A stretch of DNA of 64,000 bases from Lamellibrachia columna (Eukaryota; Annelida; Polychaeta; Sabellida; Siboglinidae), in contig OY759267.1 in assembly GCA_963662155.1 (NCBI GenBank), positions 32,468,976 through 32,532,975 of the forward strand, in the 5' to 3' direction. The position numbers and the translations under genes were made by a program. Below, in pieces: positions 1 to 10,591 of this stretch. Position 1 is the first letter of the stretch, and each line of letters starts with the position of its first letter. A model generated the notes under the pieces. That model made no database searches, was not told the origin of the DNA, and saw nothing but the letters and a program-made list of their open reading frames with translations.

Positions 1-424
1 GGAAGAAACATCAAAGTTTGTTTTGAGCCTTGAAAGCATAAACTAACCCATTGTGATCATGTCATTGGAGGTCGATGCTGTTTTTTTTAAAGAAAACACA
101 TTGACACATCACGTGTCTGAGCTATGGCATTTCTTTCTACTACATAAATAGTTCAGATTGTGTTACTCCAGTGCTCTTGGCTTAAGCCTTTTCACTCCCT
201 GGTGGAGCATAAACCATTAACGACTCCTTTCTACCAGACATTGTTTTGGGCTTGCATTTTCCAGTTTTTTCCCTATTGCCCTGAGGGTTCCGTTACTCAG
301 CTATATTTAATTCATCAAATAAATAAAATTTGTGTTGTGCTTATGCAATGAGTGAAGTGTATGCAAAAAGACAAACACAAAATGTAGCAAATTAATCTCT
401 AGGTCTCAACAACTATTTACTGAG
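1..424. other. No gene recognised
   Basis: AT-rich sequence with only short chance reading frames. No repeat, splice-bounded exon or RNA gene could be supported here. Confidence 0.5.
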
Positions 425-900
425 TATGTATTGTTGCAAAAATAACTCAAATGAGGACAAGTAGTTTTTATTCTTATTTAGTTGTCTGGTAGTTGCTGCA
501 ACATTTCTATTAAATCTGAACTACATTATAGGTGACAAATTACAGAAGGTCCATGCACTGTGTTAACCACAAAAGAAATGCCAAGTTTACTGGACAACCA
601 TGTCAGTATATCTGAGGTGGCACTTGAAATGACAGACTAGTGAGTTGACTGTATTACAAAGTTGATGACATTACCAACTCACACAGTCTTACCTGAAGAA
701 TTCCCTTCAGGTCCTGCATCAGAAAGAGCAGACGGAAGACACAAGCATGCCTTGCTAATGCTTTGCTGTGACTTCCCCAGCCTGCTGGTGTACTCTGAGC
801 ACACGATCACACATCATATTACCTTGGTATCCAGCATGAGATTATCTCCTGTTGTCATGGGCCAAAACATCCAACACCCGTATGAATAGGGTGGACCTGA
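425..900 (+). repeat. Left arm of a large inverted repeat
   Basis: Read as the reverse complement, 6420 down to about 6126 matches 425-720 closely, and 5680 down to 5402 matches about 640-900 more loosely. Shared landmarks include a run around TGCTGCAACATTTCTATTAA, a run around TTTACTGGACAACCATGTCA and the ACACAGT-CTACCTGA segment. The arm contains a 75-codon open frame at 662-889 that I do not consider a gene. It is probably a dispersed repeat or the end of a larger element, since the two arms enclose three retrotransposon fragments. Confidence 0.75.
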
Positions 901-1097
901 CGAATACACCAATTACCATGTGTGTTTACAGAAACTTAATATTTCTAATACCTCCATAATTTTACGCTTTTGTTATTGAACTTTACTTGCATATTACACA
1001 GACAACACCTATTCAAAGCTATGCAAATATTATGTAACATACTCATTACAAATTTAGTTAAAAGTCAGTTTAAAATATACCTAAAATTTTTATATCC

Positions 1098-1150
1098 TAA
1101 TATTCACGGAATCATTGTCTAGTGGTGTAGTACCATTAGATTGGAAATTG
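1098..1150 (+). repeat. 53-bp stray copy of reverse transcriptase sequence
   Basis: These 53 bases appear identical to 2080-2132, which lies inside the CR1-like reverse transcriptase fragment. Similarity stops abruptly on both sides. It is too short to be an independent insertion by the usual 3'-anchored LINE mechanism, so template switching or filler DNA is more likely. Confidence 0.8.
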
Positions 1151-2033
1151 TAAAAAATCGCCATCTAGCGGAACTTGATATACCTATTAATGTGACATCT
1201 GAAACTGGAATACTACCTTTCAAATGATACTACACTTGTCCCATTTGAACCAATTTCTAAAAATTACATGTTGGCTTACCTGAACGTGAACTGCCTTAAC
1301 TTTTCAATGTAATGAACACTGTGGGGAGATGTGGCTGTGTGGCAGAGACCCCCAGAGACAGTGTCAGACTGTCGATCGAGAGGACTGGGGTTCGGGACTA
1401 TACCAGCTGTCATTTAAAAATTTTGACAATTTTGTTTGTTTGTTCAGGGGAGGAAAACTAAAAGATCCTACACATCCTGAAAAAAAACATGTCACGGACT
1501 CACTGGTGATCTCATTCTCGAAACTACCATTGACGTAGAAATCCTGACAAAATTAATGGACTGCCAATTATCGAAGTAGAAGTGGGCGATATAAAGGGAT
1601 TTCAAATACACATCCTCAAAATATAATAGTTTTACTTATTGTTGTACTGTTCGCAAGGCTGAAGTCATAGTTGTGTCATCAGTTAAACTTCCACGTGACT
1701 ACAAACATGAATACGTACATATTCAAGCCTGCCATTTTCATACCTGACAAGTTTTATCCACTTGTTTACTTGTCGAACGTTCGCCTGGCGGAAAGATGGT
1801 GAACCTTTCTTGGATGATGTTATTTGCACAGCCGGACTCGGTTACAAAGACGATGCATTTATATAAAATTCATGAGTGGGTGTGCCGGTGGCGTATCTAG
1901 GACTTTGTAAACTATGTAAAAACAGCCAGGCGGCATTTCCAATTGGCCCCCCATATATAAAATGTGCCACTGCAATAATTTTATCGAAACTACCTAGTTG
2001 TAAATTCAAAACCTACTATTTATTTAACAAGAT
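1151..2033. other. No gene recognised; possible SINE head inside
   Basis: No coding region could be supported. The stretch 1330-1412 has spaced motifs loosely like tRNA A and B boxes (TGGCTGTGTGG and GGTTCGGGACT), as in the head of a tRNA-derived SINE. I cannot fold it into a good cloverleaf. The rest shows nothing identifiable. Confidence 0.35.
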
Positions 2034-3520
2034 TTGCCATTCCAAAACTGTGCTGAAACTTTAGCTATACCGTTGTTTTTAATATTCACGGAATCATTGT
2101 CTAGTGGTGTAGTACCATTAGATTGGAAATTGGCTAACATTTCTCCAATTTATAAGAAGGGATCCCGGTCTATGGCTGGTAATTATAGACCAGTGAGTTT
2201 AATTTGTCTAGCCAGTAAACAGATGGAATCTTGTGTGAAGGATGCAATGTTAAAACATTTATTAGAAAACAATTACAATACCCGAGACCAACATGGTTTT
2301 ACAAAGAGTTGTTCTTGCCTAACAAATTTATTAGAAACTTTTGAAAGTTGGACAGAAGATGTGGATCAGGGAGATAGCGTTGATGCTATTTTGCTGGATT
2401 TTCAAAAAGCATTTGACAAAGTCCCGAAAAAGAGGTTGTTGCAGAAACTATCTGCCTATGGAATATGAGGTAAAATTTTGGAATGGATAGCTGATTTTCT
2501 ATCAGATAGAAAAGTGCGAATTATGGTAAGAAGTGAATATTCTGAATGGTTTTATGTCATTAGTGGTGTTCCACAAGGATCAGTATTGGGACCTATTCTC
2601 TTTTTAATTATATACCAGAGAGAGTATATAGTAATGTAAAAATGTTTGCTGATGACACCAAAATATTCAGAACATTAAAAAACAAATCTGACTGTGAAAT
2701 CTTACAAGCTGATTTAAATAACTTATAAGTGAGTGGAGTAATAGAGAGTGCCAAACGTTCAACACTAGTAAATGTAAAAGGATGCACATAGGCAAAGACA
2801 ATCCTAAATTCGAGTACATCATGACAACCGAAAATAGTAATATTGTTTTAGCAGAAGCAATTCAAGAGAAGGATCTAGGTGTCTGGATTTCAAATAATTT
2901 GAAATGGGAGAAACAAGTTGTTGCAGCAACCCAACAAGCTATGGTGGTTTTGCGTTCTGTTAAGAGAGTGTTTATTCACTTTGACAGAGAAATGTTCAAC
3001 ATTGTTTATAATACATATATTAGACCACATCTAGAGTATTGCATACAGGTGAGGTCACCTTATTATGCAAAATATATTTTAATGCTCGAGAAAGTGTAAC
3101 ACAGGGCAACAAAACTGGTAATAGGATTAAAGGAATTTACATGTGAGGAAAGATTAACAGAACTAATACATCATAGACTTGAAGAACGGAGATTATGAGG
3201 AGATTTATTTGAAACTTTTAAGTTGTTAACTATGAAAGAGAACATAGACCCAGATCAGTTTTTTAACATTAATGTAAATAATCTCAGAGGCCACAGTAAA
3301 CAATTAAACAAACAACAATGTATGAAGCTATGCAGATGCCGATTTTTCAGTCAAAGGGTGCTGAATGTATGGAATGTCCTTGTCCAACGATATTATATCT
3401 GCACCATCTACTAACATTTTAAAAAACAGAATAGATAAAACTGGATCAAAATATGGGCAAACTATAAAAGGCTTATCTCTAGCCTTACAAATGCTCATTA
3501 TGTGTAAATGTAAGTGTAAG
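2034..3520 (+). pseudogene. CR1-like non-LTR reverse transcriptase, fragment A
   Basis: This is the C-terminal half of a LINE ORF2 on the plus strand. The first 144 codons (2034-2468) hold the RT N-terminal palm, with NYRPVSL near the start and the FQKAFDKVP motif near the end. An in-frame TGA at 2466-2468 interrupts it and the same frame resumes immediately after. VPQGSVLGP and FADDTKIF follow, then a frame change. The thumb/C-terminal region with RPHLEYC and LEKV lies at 2782-3099, and the SQRVLNVWN-type tail near 3360. There are several stops and frameshifts and no endonuclease domain, so this is a 5'-truncated dead copy. Its 3' end near 3520 has TGTAAR-like short repeats and abuts fragment B tail to tail. 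The clade call (CR1/L2 group) rests on the tail motifs and short-repeat terminus. Confidence 0.88.
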
Positions 3521-5085
3521 ACTACAAGTTCCAGATGGCAAGTGGACAAGGAAGCCATTGACTTGTCGAGAGTCCAACAATTTTATCATCTATGATAAGC
3601 TAGTGCCCTTAGCATCAACACAATCATTTGATAGTTTGTTCCATTAATTTATCAGCATCTGTGAGAATGAGTCCTGTCTCATGTCCAACCTACACTGTTT
3701 CTTAACTAATGCTGCTTTGTGTATTCTAGTTCTACTGCCTCCTATAAGTTTGAAAAACATTTTCCTATCAATATCCACAATATCCTCACTATCTATGTTA
3801 TATTTGGTCTCCTCTTAGTCTCCTGGTCTCTAGTATTGTCAAACCACATTCTAATAAGTGGCTTTCATAACTAAGGTCTCTCAATTCTGGATTCATTTTA
3901 GTTGCTCTTTGTCGTATTCTTTCTAGCTTGTCTATGTTCTTCTTACAATACGGCCTCCATGCTTGTATACAATATTCACATGCAGCCCAACTATCACTTT
4001 GTACAGGTGTACAATTAGCTGTATCTCCTTATATGTAATAGTTCTCCTAATTGGCCCTAGAATTGTATTACTCTTTGAAGCAGCATTCCCACATTGCTCT
4101 GAAACTTTCACGACAGCACTATATGTTACTCTAATTAATGTTTCTAATAATTTACAACTGATGTTAAACTCACTGGTCTCTAATTGTCTTGTTCTTTGAT
4201 CCCTTCTTAAATAGCGATATAATGCTCGCTTATTTCCATTCTCAGTGAACTATTCCATCTTCTAGCAACAAGTTAAACACTTTTGCAAGTGGTGTACTGA
4301 TTTTCTCTACAATTTCCTTAAGTAGTTTTGGTAGTATTCGATCAACTACAGATTATTTATAATCTTTCATCTTCTTAATTTTCTTTGCTATAATTTCATG
4401 AATGATAAATAACTGCCGTAAATGATATAATTTATTGCTGGAACTGGAAGTGAGCTGATATCTTCAGTGGTAAAGACTAAGCTGAAATACTCATTCAGAA
4501 CCTCTGTCATTTGAAACCTGTTTACACTATTTTTCTAATAGCCTCTTTTGACAAGTGTTTCTTTCTACACCGTTTTCCTTGTTTTTGGAACAAATTTATC
4601 GAGGATACTCTCAATTTCATATTTTAGAATATTCCAACATTCAATTGCAGCCTTATTCATCAGCATTTTATTCCAATCTAGCTTTGCTAAGTATTTTCTC
4701 ATATCTTTGTAGTTACCTTTGTGGAAGTTTCTCTTGTACGTTTTCTTATTTTTACTTTCTGATTTTACATTGATGTCAAAATGTATTTGATTATGGTCAC
4801 TGTTTCCCAATGGTTCAAGTATTTTTACATTGTCCACTAATTCTTTTTGTGTTGACAAAGCTATATCTAATACATTTTCTCCCCTGGTTGGTTCTAGCAC
4901 GTGCTGAGTAAGAAAGCTATCCTGGATTAAAAATAGAAATGGTTGGTCCTCACTCCCTGTGCTCTCTAGAGAATTCTATTGTATGTGTCCATGGTTAAAA
5001 TCTACCATTATGATACATTCCCCTTTACTAACTTCCTTTATAGCGGTTTTTATTTTTGTGTTGTCCTGTTGGGAGACTTCTGTGG
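3521..5085 (-). pseudogene. CR1-like retrotransposon, fragment B, with endonuclease end
   Basis: On the minus strand, about 5085 to 4565 encodes the C-terminal part of an apurinic-type endonuclease. It has a DFNH motif (normally GDFNH, here VDFNH), then SLESTGSEDQ, EPTRGENVLDIALS and the LGNSDHNQIHF catalytic SDH motif. About 4320 to 4140 encodes the start of RT (SLFKKGSKNK and a degraded YRPVSLTS). The catalytic RT core is missing, and the frame resumes at about 4010-3640 with the C-terminal region (RPHMEYCIQAW, LERIRQRATK). The internal deletion plus many stops mark a dead copy. Its 3' UTR end (3525-3600, minus) matches that of fragment C at 5690-5760. Confidence 0.85.
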
Positions 5086-5401
5086 TTTCTTAACAACTTC
5101 TACTGAAGAACCTGCTTTTTGGAGTTTAAACATAATTTGTAAGACATTCACTTTGAGGCAGCACTGTGCATGGTGAAATTATAGTCATGTGTCCTGACAA
5201 AATGCCTTGTCATTGTGGAGCATAAAGTTCCAAAGTGTTTATTGGTTTCAATTAGAAATGTTAGTGTGCATTAGACTTATGTGTAATGACTACTGAGGGC
5301 AGTAACAATATCATATAACTGCAGCGCTATGCTAGGAACTTGGAAGTTTTGTTCCTCTGTGACAATGTCTCAGCTCTGTTCATTGTAATCCATAGGAGTG
5401 G

Positions 5402-5680
5402 CTACATTAACCTGGATAAACCTGTCAGGATAAACCTGTCAATCCTTCGCCACATGATGAAATCATCTGGATAATGAGAATCATCCCATGTTGTGTTAAC
5501 AGGACATTGTATCATGCTTGATCCTAAGGTGACAGGATGTCTGATTTTGTTCATAAAGTGCACCACCAGGCTGGTCATGTCGCAGCAGAGCGCTGACAAG
5601 GAGTGTTTGACAGCACAGTCAGGACCAGGATAATGGAATTCTTCAGGTAGGACTGTGTGACTTTAACAAGATTTAACAAG
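5402..5680 (-). repeat. Right arm of inverted repeat, inner part
   Basis: The reverse complement matches about 640-900, sharing the run with ACACAGTCCTACCTGAAGAA and the following CAGCCTGGTGGTG region. It is separated from the rest of the right arm (6126-6420) by retrotransposon fragment C. A stretch of about 60 bp around the CACACAG-CCTACCTGA block is present on both sides of that insertion. Confidence 0.7.
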
Positions 5681-5689
5681 ATTGCCATC

Positions 5690-6125
5690 CCAAACAACAA
5701 GTTCCAGATGGCAAGTGGACAAGGAAGTCATTGGCTTATCGAAAGTCCAACAATTTTCTCATATATGTGTAGCCTGCCCTTATCAAATATCTGTCAATTC
5801 TATATTTAAACATATTCACACTACTAGCATTAACACAATCATTTGGCAGTTTGTTCCATTCATTTATCACCCTCTGTGAGAAAGAGTACTTTCTCATGTC
5901 CAACCTACACTGCTCCTTAACTAACGCTTTTTTGTGTCCTCTTGTTCTACTGCCTTCTTTAAGTTTGAAGAACATATTCCTATCAATATCCTCATAACCG
6001 TTCACTATTTTAAACACTTCTATTTGGTCTCCTCTTAGTCTCTAGTGGTGTCAATCCACATTGTAATAAGCGACTTTCGTAACTAAGGTCTCTCAATTCT
6101 GGAATCATTTTAGTTGTGTCTTCCA
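5690..6125 (-). pseudogene. CR1-like LINE 3' end, fragment C
   Basis: The minus strand encodes the C-terminal tail of the same retrotransposon family: 93 uninterrupted codons at 6017-5736, with GYEDIDRNMFF, TRGHKKALVKEQCRLDMRK, SFSQRVINEWNKLP and a terminal KYRIDRYL motif. It is the best preserved of the three tails and gives the reference for A and B. Upstream (6120-6018) the coding continues with lesions. The 3' UTR carries the ACAAGTTCCAGATGG run also seen at the end of B. This is a severely 5'-truncated insertion lying within the right arm of the inverted repeat. Confidence 0.85.
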
Positions 6126-6420
6126 ACTGCACCGTCAGGACCAGCATAATGACATTCATCAGGTAGGCCTGTGTGACTTGGTAATGTCATCAACTTTGTA
6201 ATACTGTCAACTCACTAATATGTTATTTCAAGTGCCACCTCAGTTAAACTGACATGGTTGTCCAGTAAACATGGCATTTCTTTGTGGTCAACACAGTGGA
6301 CCCTTCTGTAGCTTCACATCGATAATGTAATTTAGTTTTAATAGAAATGTTGCAGCAACTACCAGACAAATACATAAAAATGACTTGTCCTTATTCAAGT
6401 TACTTTTGCAATACATTCAC
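6126..6420 (-). repeat. Right arm of inverted repeat, outer part
   Basis: The reverse complement of this stretch aligns with 425-720, with scattered substitutions and short indels. The match ends at 6420, exactly where the next short element begins. Confidence 0.75.
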
Positions 6421-6571
6421 AGTAGAGTCCCTCTAAATATGCCACCCATGTGACCAAGATAAAGTGGTCAGATTACAGAGGTGTAGATATGACAAAAACA
6501 CACTGTCAGAGGTGGTCATTTCTGAGGGGTGGCTGTTTCCAATGGGTGGCCACATGGAGGGGTTCTACTAT
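6420..6571. mobile_element. Short MITE with terminal inverted repeats
   Basis: The left end reads CAGTAGAGTCCCTCT and the right end, reverse complemented, reads TAGTAGAACCCCTCC. This gives an imperfect ~15-bp terminal inverted repeat around 120 bp of non-coding sequence with GTGGTCA/GGTGGCC blocks. The AGTAGA-CCCTC terminus resembles non-autonomous Tc1/mariner or pogo elements; that family assignment is inference. Confidence 0.5.
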
Positions 6572-6863
6572 ATTTTTTTATTGTAACAGGCGTGGTTACT
6601 GAACAATTAGTCATTTATAATTGCCCCACCAATAACCCCACCGGTCACCCAGCAAAGGTCATGCAAGGATACCAGAGGAGCACAGGGTTGATGGTGCCAT
6701 TACTTGCCACCATTTGGCAGCACCCTGGGTAATCTATAGATAATCTAGTTACTTAGTTATTATTATTATATATGACTATTTATCTTATGGTTAATCACAT
6801 TTACTGTATAGGGGTTGCTGGTCATGCTACTAATAATTAAGTTGTTTAAAAATAAAATTTACA

Positions 6864-7301
6864 CAAGAGACAGGGGTCACGTGTGGTCAGGGGGAGGGGC
6901 TGTGTCCCAGTGGGCCAGGCTTGATCCCACTGTCAACAAGAGACAGGGGTCACGTGTGGTCAGGTGGAGGGGCTGTGTCCCAGTGGGCCAGGCTTGATCC
7001 CACTTTTAACAAGAGACAGGGGTCATGTGTGGTCAGGGGGAGGGGCTGTGTCCCAGTGGGCCAGGCTTGATCCCACTGTCAACAAGAGACAGGGGTCACA
7101 TGTGGTTAGGGGGAGGGGCTGTGTCCCAGTGGGCCAGGCTTGATCCCACTTTTAACAAGAGACAGGGGTCATGTGTGGTCAGGGGGAGGGGCTGTGTCCC
7201 AGTGGGCCAGGCTTGATCCCACTGTCAACAAGAGACAGGGGTCACATGTGGTTAGGGGGAGGGGCTGTGTCCCAGTGGGCCAGGCTTGATCCCACTGTCA
7301 A
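6864..7301. repeat. 73-bp minisatellite, six copies
   Basis: Six exact-length units start at 6864, 6937, 7010, 7083, 7156 and 7229. They carry the conserved core GGGGCTGTGTCCCAGTGGGC. Units 3 and 5 look identical and units 4 and 6 nearly so (ACATGTGGTTAGG variant), giving a 146-bp higher-order period. The open frames here are period artefacts. Confidence 0.95.
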
Positions 7302-7656
7302 CAAGACAACAACAACAACCCTGTTTTGGTAAGTTCCTAAATACTATGTTATACCTTAGAAAATGAATACTTTCAATTTACAATGGTACCAAAATGTCTA
7401 CTAGAGAATTGTCCATCTTTCTATGTAAACATATTTATATGTTCAGTACTTATAATTGCTTAACAGTGACTTCGGTTACCCATGTGCTAAGAAGATGGGG
7501 AGCAAATGAACTGTCTGGACCTTAGGGAGGAATGTCCCCACCAGCTTTCTGTTAACAGCTATAGGCTTAATGACATTTCGAAAGCTTGCAGCCAGTAGCT
7601 GGTAGAACAGGTTAGAAAGTTAAGTCTATTCATGAATTAGTACTGTTACATAGTTA
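7302..7656. other. No gene recognised
   Basis: Unique AT-rich sequence between two minisatellites, with no supported feature. Confidence 0.5.
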
Positions 7657-7757
7657 ATGTATTATGATAGACAAAATACATTATGATAGACAAATACATT
7701 ATGATAGACAAAATACATTATGATAGACAAAATACATTATGATAGACAAATATATTA
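7657..7757. repeat. 19-20-bp tandem repeat
   Basis: Five to six copies of ATTATGATAGACAAAATAC, alternating between forms with four and three A residues. Confidence 0.9.
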
Positions 7758-8121
7758 TGCAGGGACTGTGCATGTGCCTTATTATTGTATAACATTATGT
7801 GCAGTTAATTAAGCCAGAATCAGACTGGAGCACTCTCCCTCTCTTTGACATTATCTTGATTAATCACCATGTGGCACTGGCTGGGTAGGGTGTGTGATGT
7901 ATTCCCAAGGGACAAGTGCTTGACAGCAAGCTAGGGTCACACTAGATAGTAACTTGTAAACAGGGATCAAATGTTTGGTTTGATCATTTAATGTAGTATT
8001 GATATCTTAGTAAATTTCTGGTGACACCATTGTGTTAGCAAACATATAATAATGTAGTTAGTCACTCTTGTTTATTCATTTATAACTAGTTGTATATCAT
8101 TTACAGGTGCAGATGACCCCC

Positions 8122-8155
8122 TATAAAATGCAGGATGCGGTTGCACTGAGTCAGT
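8122..8155 (+). promoter_or_regulatory. Possible TATA plus initiator core promoter
   Basis: TATAAAA at 8122-8128 is followed by TCAGT at 8151-8155, which places the initiator A 31 bases from the start of the TATA box. That spacing is normal for animal RNA polymerase II promoters. An AATAAA signal lies downstream at about 8842. Together they could mark a solo LTR or an unannotated transcription unit. No coding region follows and I found no convincing LTR boundaries. Confidence 0.35.
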
Positions 8156-8943
8156 GCTCAGACACATTATAACACTTTTGGTTAGGCCTGCAGTGCCCAG
8201 TTGGGGTGAGTTATTTTTATTTTGGTTTCATGGATTGTCATGAAGTATTACTATTTTAATTTAGGTTAGGAAATATTTATTTTGACGGTCAGCCGTCACT
8301 ATATTAAGGAACTAATTATAGACATTGCATATATCATATGTGTGTGGGTATTAGTACTGATTCGTGTACTCATAGTCTCCAAGGATTGTGTACTTAATAC
8401 GTTATAATGGATGTTAAGCATAATTGATGCTGTGTTATTCATGGAATACATCAAATTTGTATTAATTTTAGCGGAATTTTAACTGAGTATATTTGTTGTA
8501 CACTTCACTTAGGAGTTGATACAGTGTTATTGGTACGTAGGGTTCATTTGACTGTATTTCCAACCTGGGAACACAGTGTTTAAAGACTATAAACCTATGC
8601 TTGTTATTGGTACGGAGACTGTCATGGATTATTGTTAGATAGAAATTTAGATACAAATACCACAGGTGCCAGCCTGCTATTTGGTGTCTGAGATAATCTA
8701 TAGGTAATAATTACGTATCAATGCAGGGAATAGATGTGTTTGACTCTGTTGGTTAATGATCCTGTGTAACCATTGTAGTAGTGCATGTAGTAATAATATT
8801 TTTGTATGTTTTACAGATTTTTATTTTTTCTATGTTATGCGAAATAAAGGAAATCACCATTTCCTGTCTTCATGCGATTCCACGGTTACATTCTACATTA
8901 TTCGGTTACAAAGACATTTTATGTATAGTTGATGATGACATGT
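8156..8943. other. No gene recognised
   Basis: AT-rich sequence. The only notable signals are AATAAA near 8842 and a doubled CGGTTACA at about 8881 and 8902. Confidence 0.45.
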
Positions 8944-9213
8944 GACTTGTGAAGCCCCCACCTTCCCCTCAGTCCACGTGTCGTATTTGACTTGTGAAGC
9001 CCCCACCTTCCCCTTAGTCCACGTGTCTTATTTGACTTGTGAAGCCCCCACCTTCCCCTCAGTCCACGTGTCGTATTTGACTTGAGAAGCCCCCACCTTC
9101 CCCTCAGTCCACGTGTCTTATTTGACTTGTGAAGCCCCCACCTTCCCCTCAGTCCACGTGTCGTATTTGACTTGTGAAGCCCCACCTTCCCCTCAGTCCA
9201 CGTGTCGTATTTG
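8944..9213. repeat. 45-bp minisatellite, six copies
   Basis: Units start at 8944, 8989, 9034, 9079, 9124 and 9169, with a partial seventh. Each contains CCCACCTTCCCCTCAGTCCA. The 45-bp length is a multiple of three, so the minus strand stays open as a 15-residue repeat (GLHKSNTTRGLRGRW). The last unit lacks one C and breaks that frame. I treat it as non-coding. Confidence 0.95.
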
Positions 9214-9479
9214 ACTTGTGAAGCTAAGGTAGAACTTAGGCTCTACATGAATACCTACTTTATATCTCCATGGAGATCGTACACAAAGGGAACCAAACAA
9301 ACAATACACAGCCGTCCACTATCCCAGTTCGTCAAATTATGTATTGATTAGGATAGCGGCTACTTTAGACATATACCATCGAATTAAGTCTTCGACTAAA
9401 ACTTATTCAGTAGGTTTTGAAGGCATCGTCCTGAAAGAATTGCTCTGGTTAATAATAATGTTTACTATTAATAATGCCA

Positions 9480-9629
9480 CTAACTGAAGGCGTCAACAAT
9501 ATCATCAGTAGGAACTTTGAAGTGCTGTTCAAACCACTTTCGGATGGTGTCCGTTTTACCCTGATCAGTGCCCACCAAGTGGCCAACAAATATATTTTCA
9601 TTTGGCGAGCGATTTACTTTGTCTGCCAT
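9480..9629 (-). CDS. Possible first exon of an unknown gene
   Basis: On the minus strand an ATG in good context (AAAAATGG) at 9629-9627 opens a 49-codon frame to the stop near 9480. The product begins MADKVNRSPNENIFVGHL and continues with KTDTIRKWFEQHFKVP. The composition looks like real protein (mixed amphipathic, no repeats). A possible donor, CAG-G-GTAAAA, occurs after codon 23 and another (GTTAGT) near the end. No family is recognised and no downstream exon was found. An upstream extension of this frame runs into proline codons from a G-rich tract and is not credible as protein. It could be chance. Confidence 0.3.
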   Translation of the reverse strand: MADKVNRSPNENIFVGHLVGTDQGKTDTIRKWFEQHFKVPTDDIVDAFS

Positions 9630-9770
9630 TTTTTTTTTCCAATTCATAACGAGTCTTAACGTGTATCGTTCAAAGAACATACTGTTGTACACGTTTGTGT
9701 TGGTCAACACTTCAAGGCCGGACGATGTCGTGTTAGGAAAATACGTAAAGTGAAATGAGACGACAGAAGG

Positions 9771-9827
9771 AAGACGGGGGGGTGGAGGTGGGGGGGGGGG
9801 TGATGGGGTGGTGGGGGGAGGGGGGGT
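9771..9827. repeat. G-rich simple sequence
   Basis: Runs of 6 to 11 G separated by T, A or GT on the plus strand. The tract has enough G-runs to form G-quadruplexes. Confidence 0.8.
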
Positions 9828-9973
9828 TAAGAAATTGGAATGAAGAAACAAAAAAGAAGGAGATGTGGAGTTAAAGTGTTTACATACTTGGAAATATAAT
9901 GAGAGTGAAGTATATCTTGAAAATTAGGAGTGGGGTCTTTTATTAGTTTTACTAACTTGCCATAGGGGAGGCC

Positions 9974-10591
9974 GGGGAGGGTTGGTGCAATTTTCAATTA
10001 AATAATTGTTTTCTTAATTTAATATAGATAGGATGCATACACTTGATATACGTATGTTCGCTCTTCCTTCATGTATTAGTATACATATTCAGGGATTTTC
10101 TATCTATTGTGGCATTTATGATATTGCCCATTATCTGACCCCTCTTCACCAGCACCAACCTTCCCCTGTACTGGGTAAGTTGGCGCACCCCCAGGGTACG
10201 TTGGCGCATCCCATCAAATACACCAAAGGGGTTAGCAAACAGTCCTTTAATTCAATCCAAGGCACTGGACAGGCCACGAATAGGCTTTCAAACAACACAA
10301 TCACAGTTGTGACATATAGAATACAGATAACTCCCAGTACATTTTTCATGTAACCATTAGCTGCACACAGTTTGTTGGACCAATATCTTCGCGGACCTAT
10401 TTTTGTCAAATATTACGGGGGGACTGCATGGGTGTCAACGATGGACTAGGCTTCACCGATGGATCAGACTTCATTACTGACTTGCACGACACACTGCGTG
10501 ACTTTGGGGTTTGGTCTGTCGTTAACAGGCCAAATCCCCATGATAACGCATGCGCCAACCCGCCCCAACAAAAAATGCGCCAACCCGCCCC
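9974..10591. mobile_element. Possible ~620-bp non-autonomous element
   Basis: The left end (9974-9994) reads GGGGAGGGTTGGTGCAATTT. The right end, reverse complemented from 10591, reads GGGGCGGGTTGGCGCATTTT. These form a ~20-bp imperfect terminal inverted repeat. The right terminus has a second copy of the motif just inside (about 10551-10567), and two further GTTGGCGCA motifs lie at about 10180-10210. No transposase frame is present between them. The superfamily is not determined. Confidence 0.45.

Noticed and set aside
6864..9213. CRISPR-like spacing of repeats
   Set aside because: The units are contiguous with no unique spacers, and the DNA is eukaryotic. These are minisatellites.
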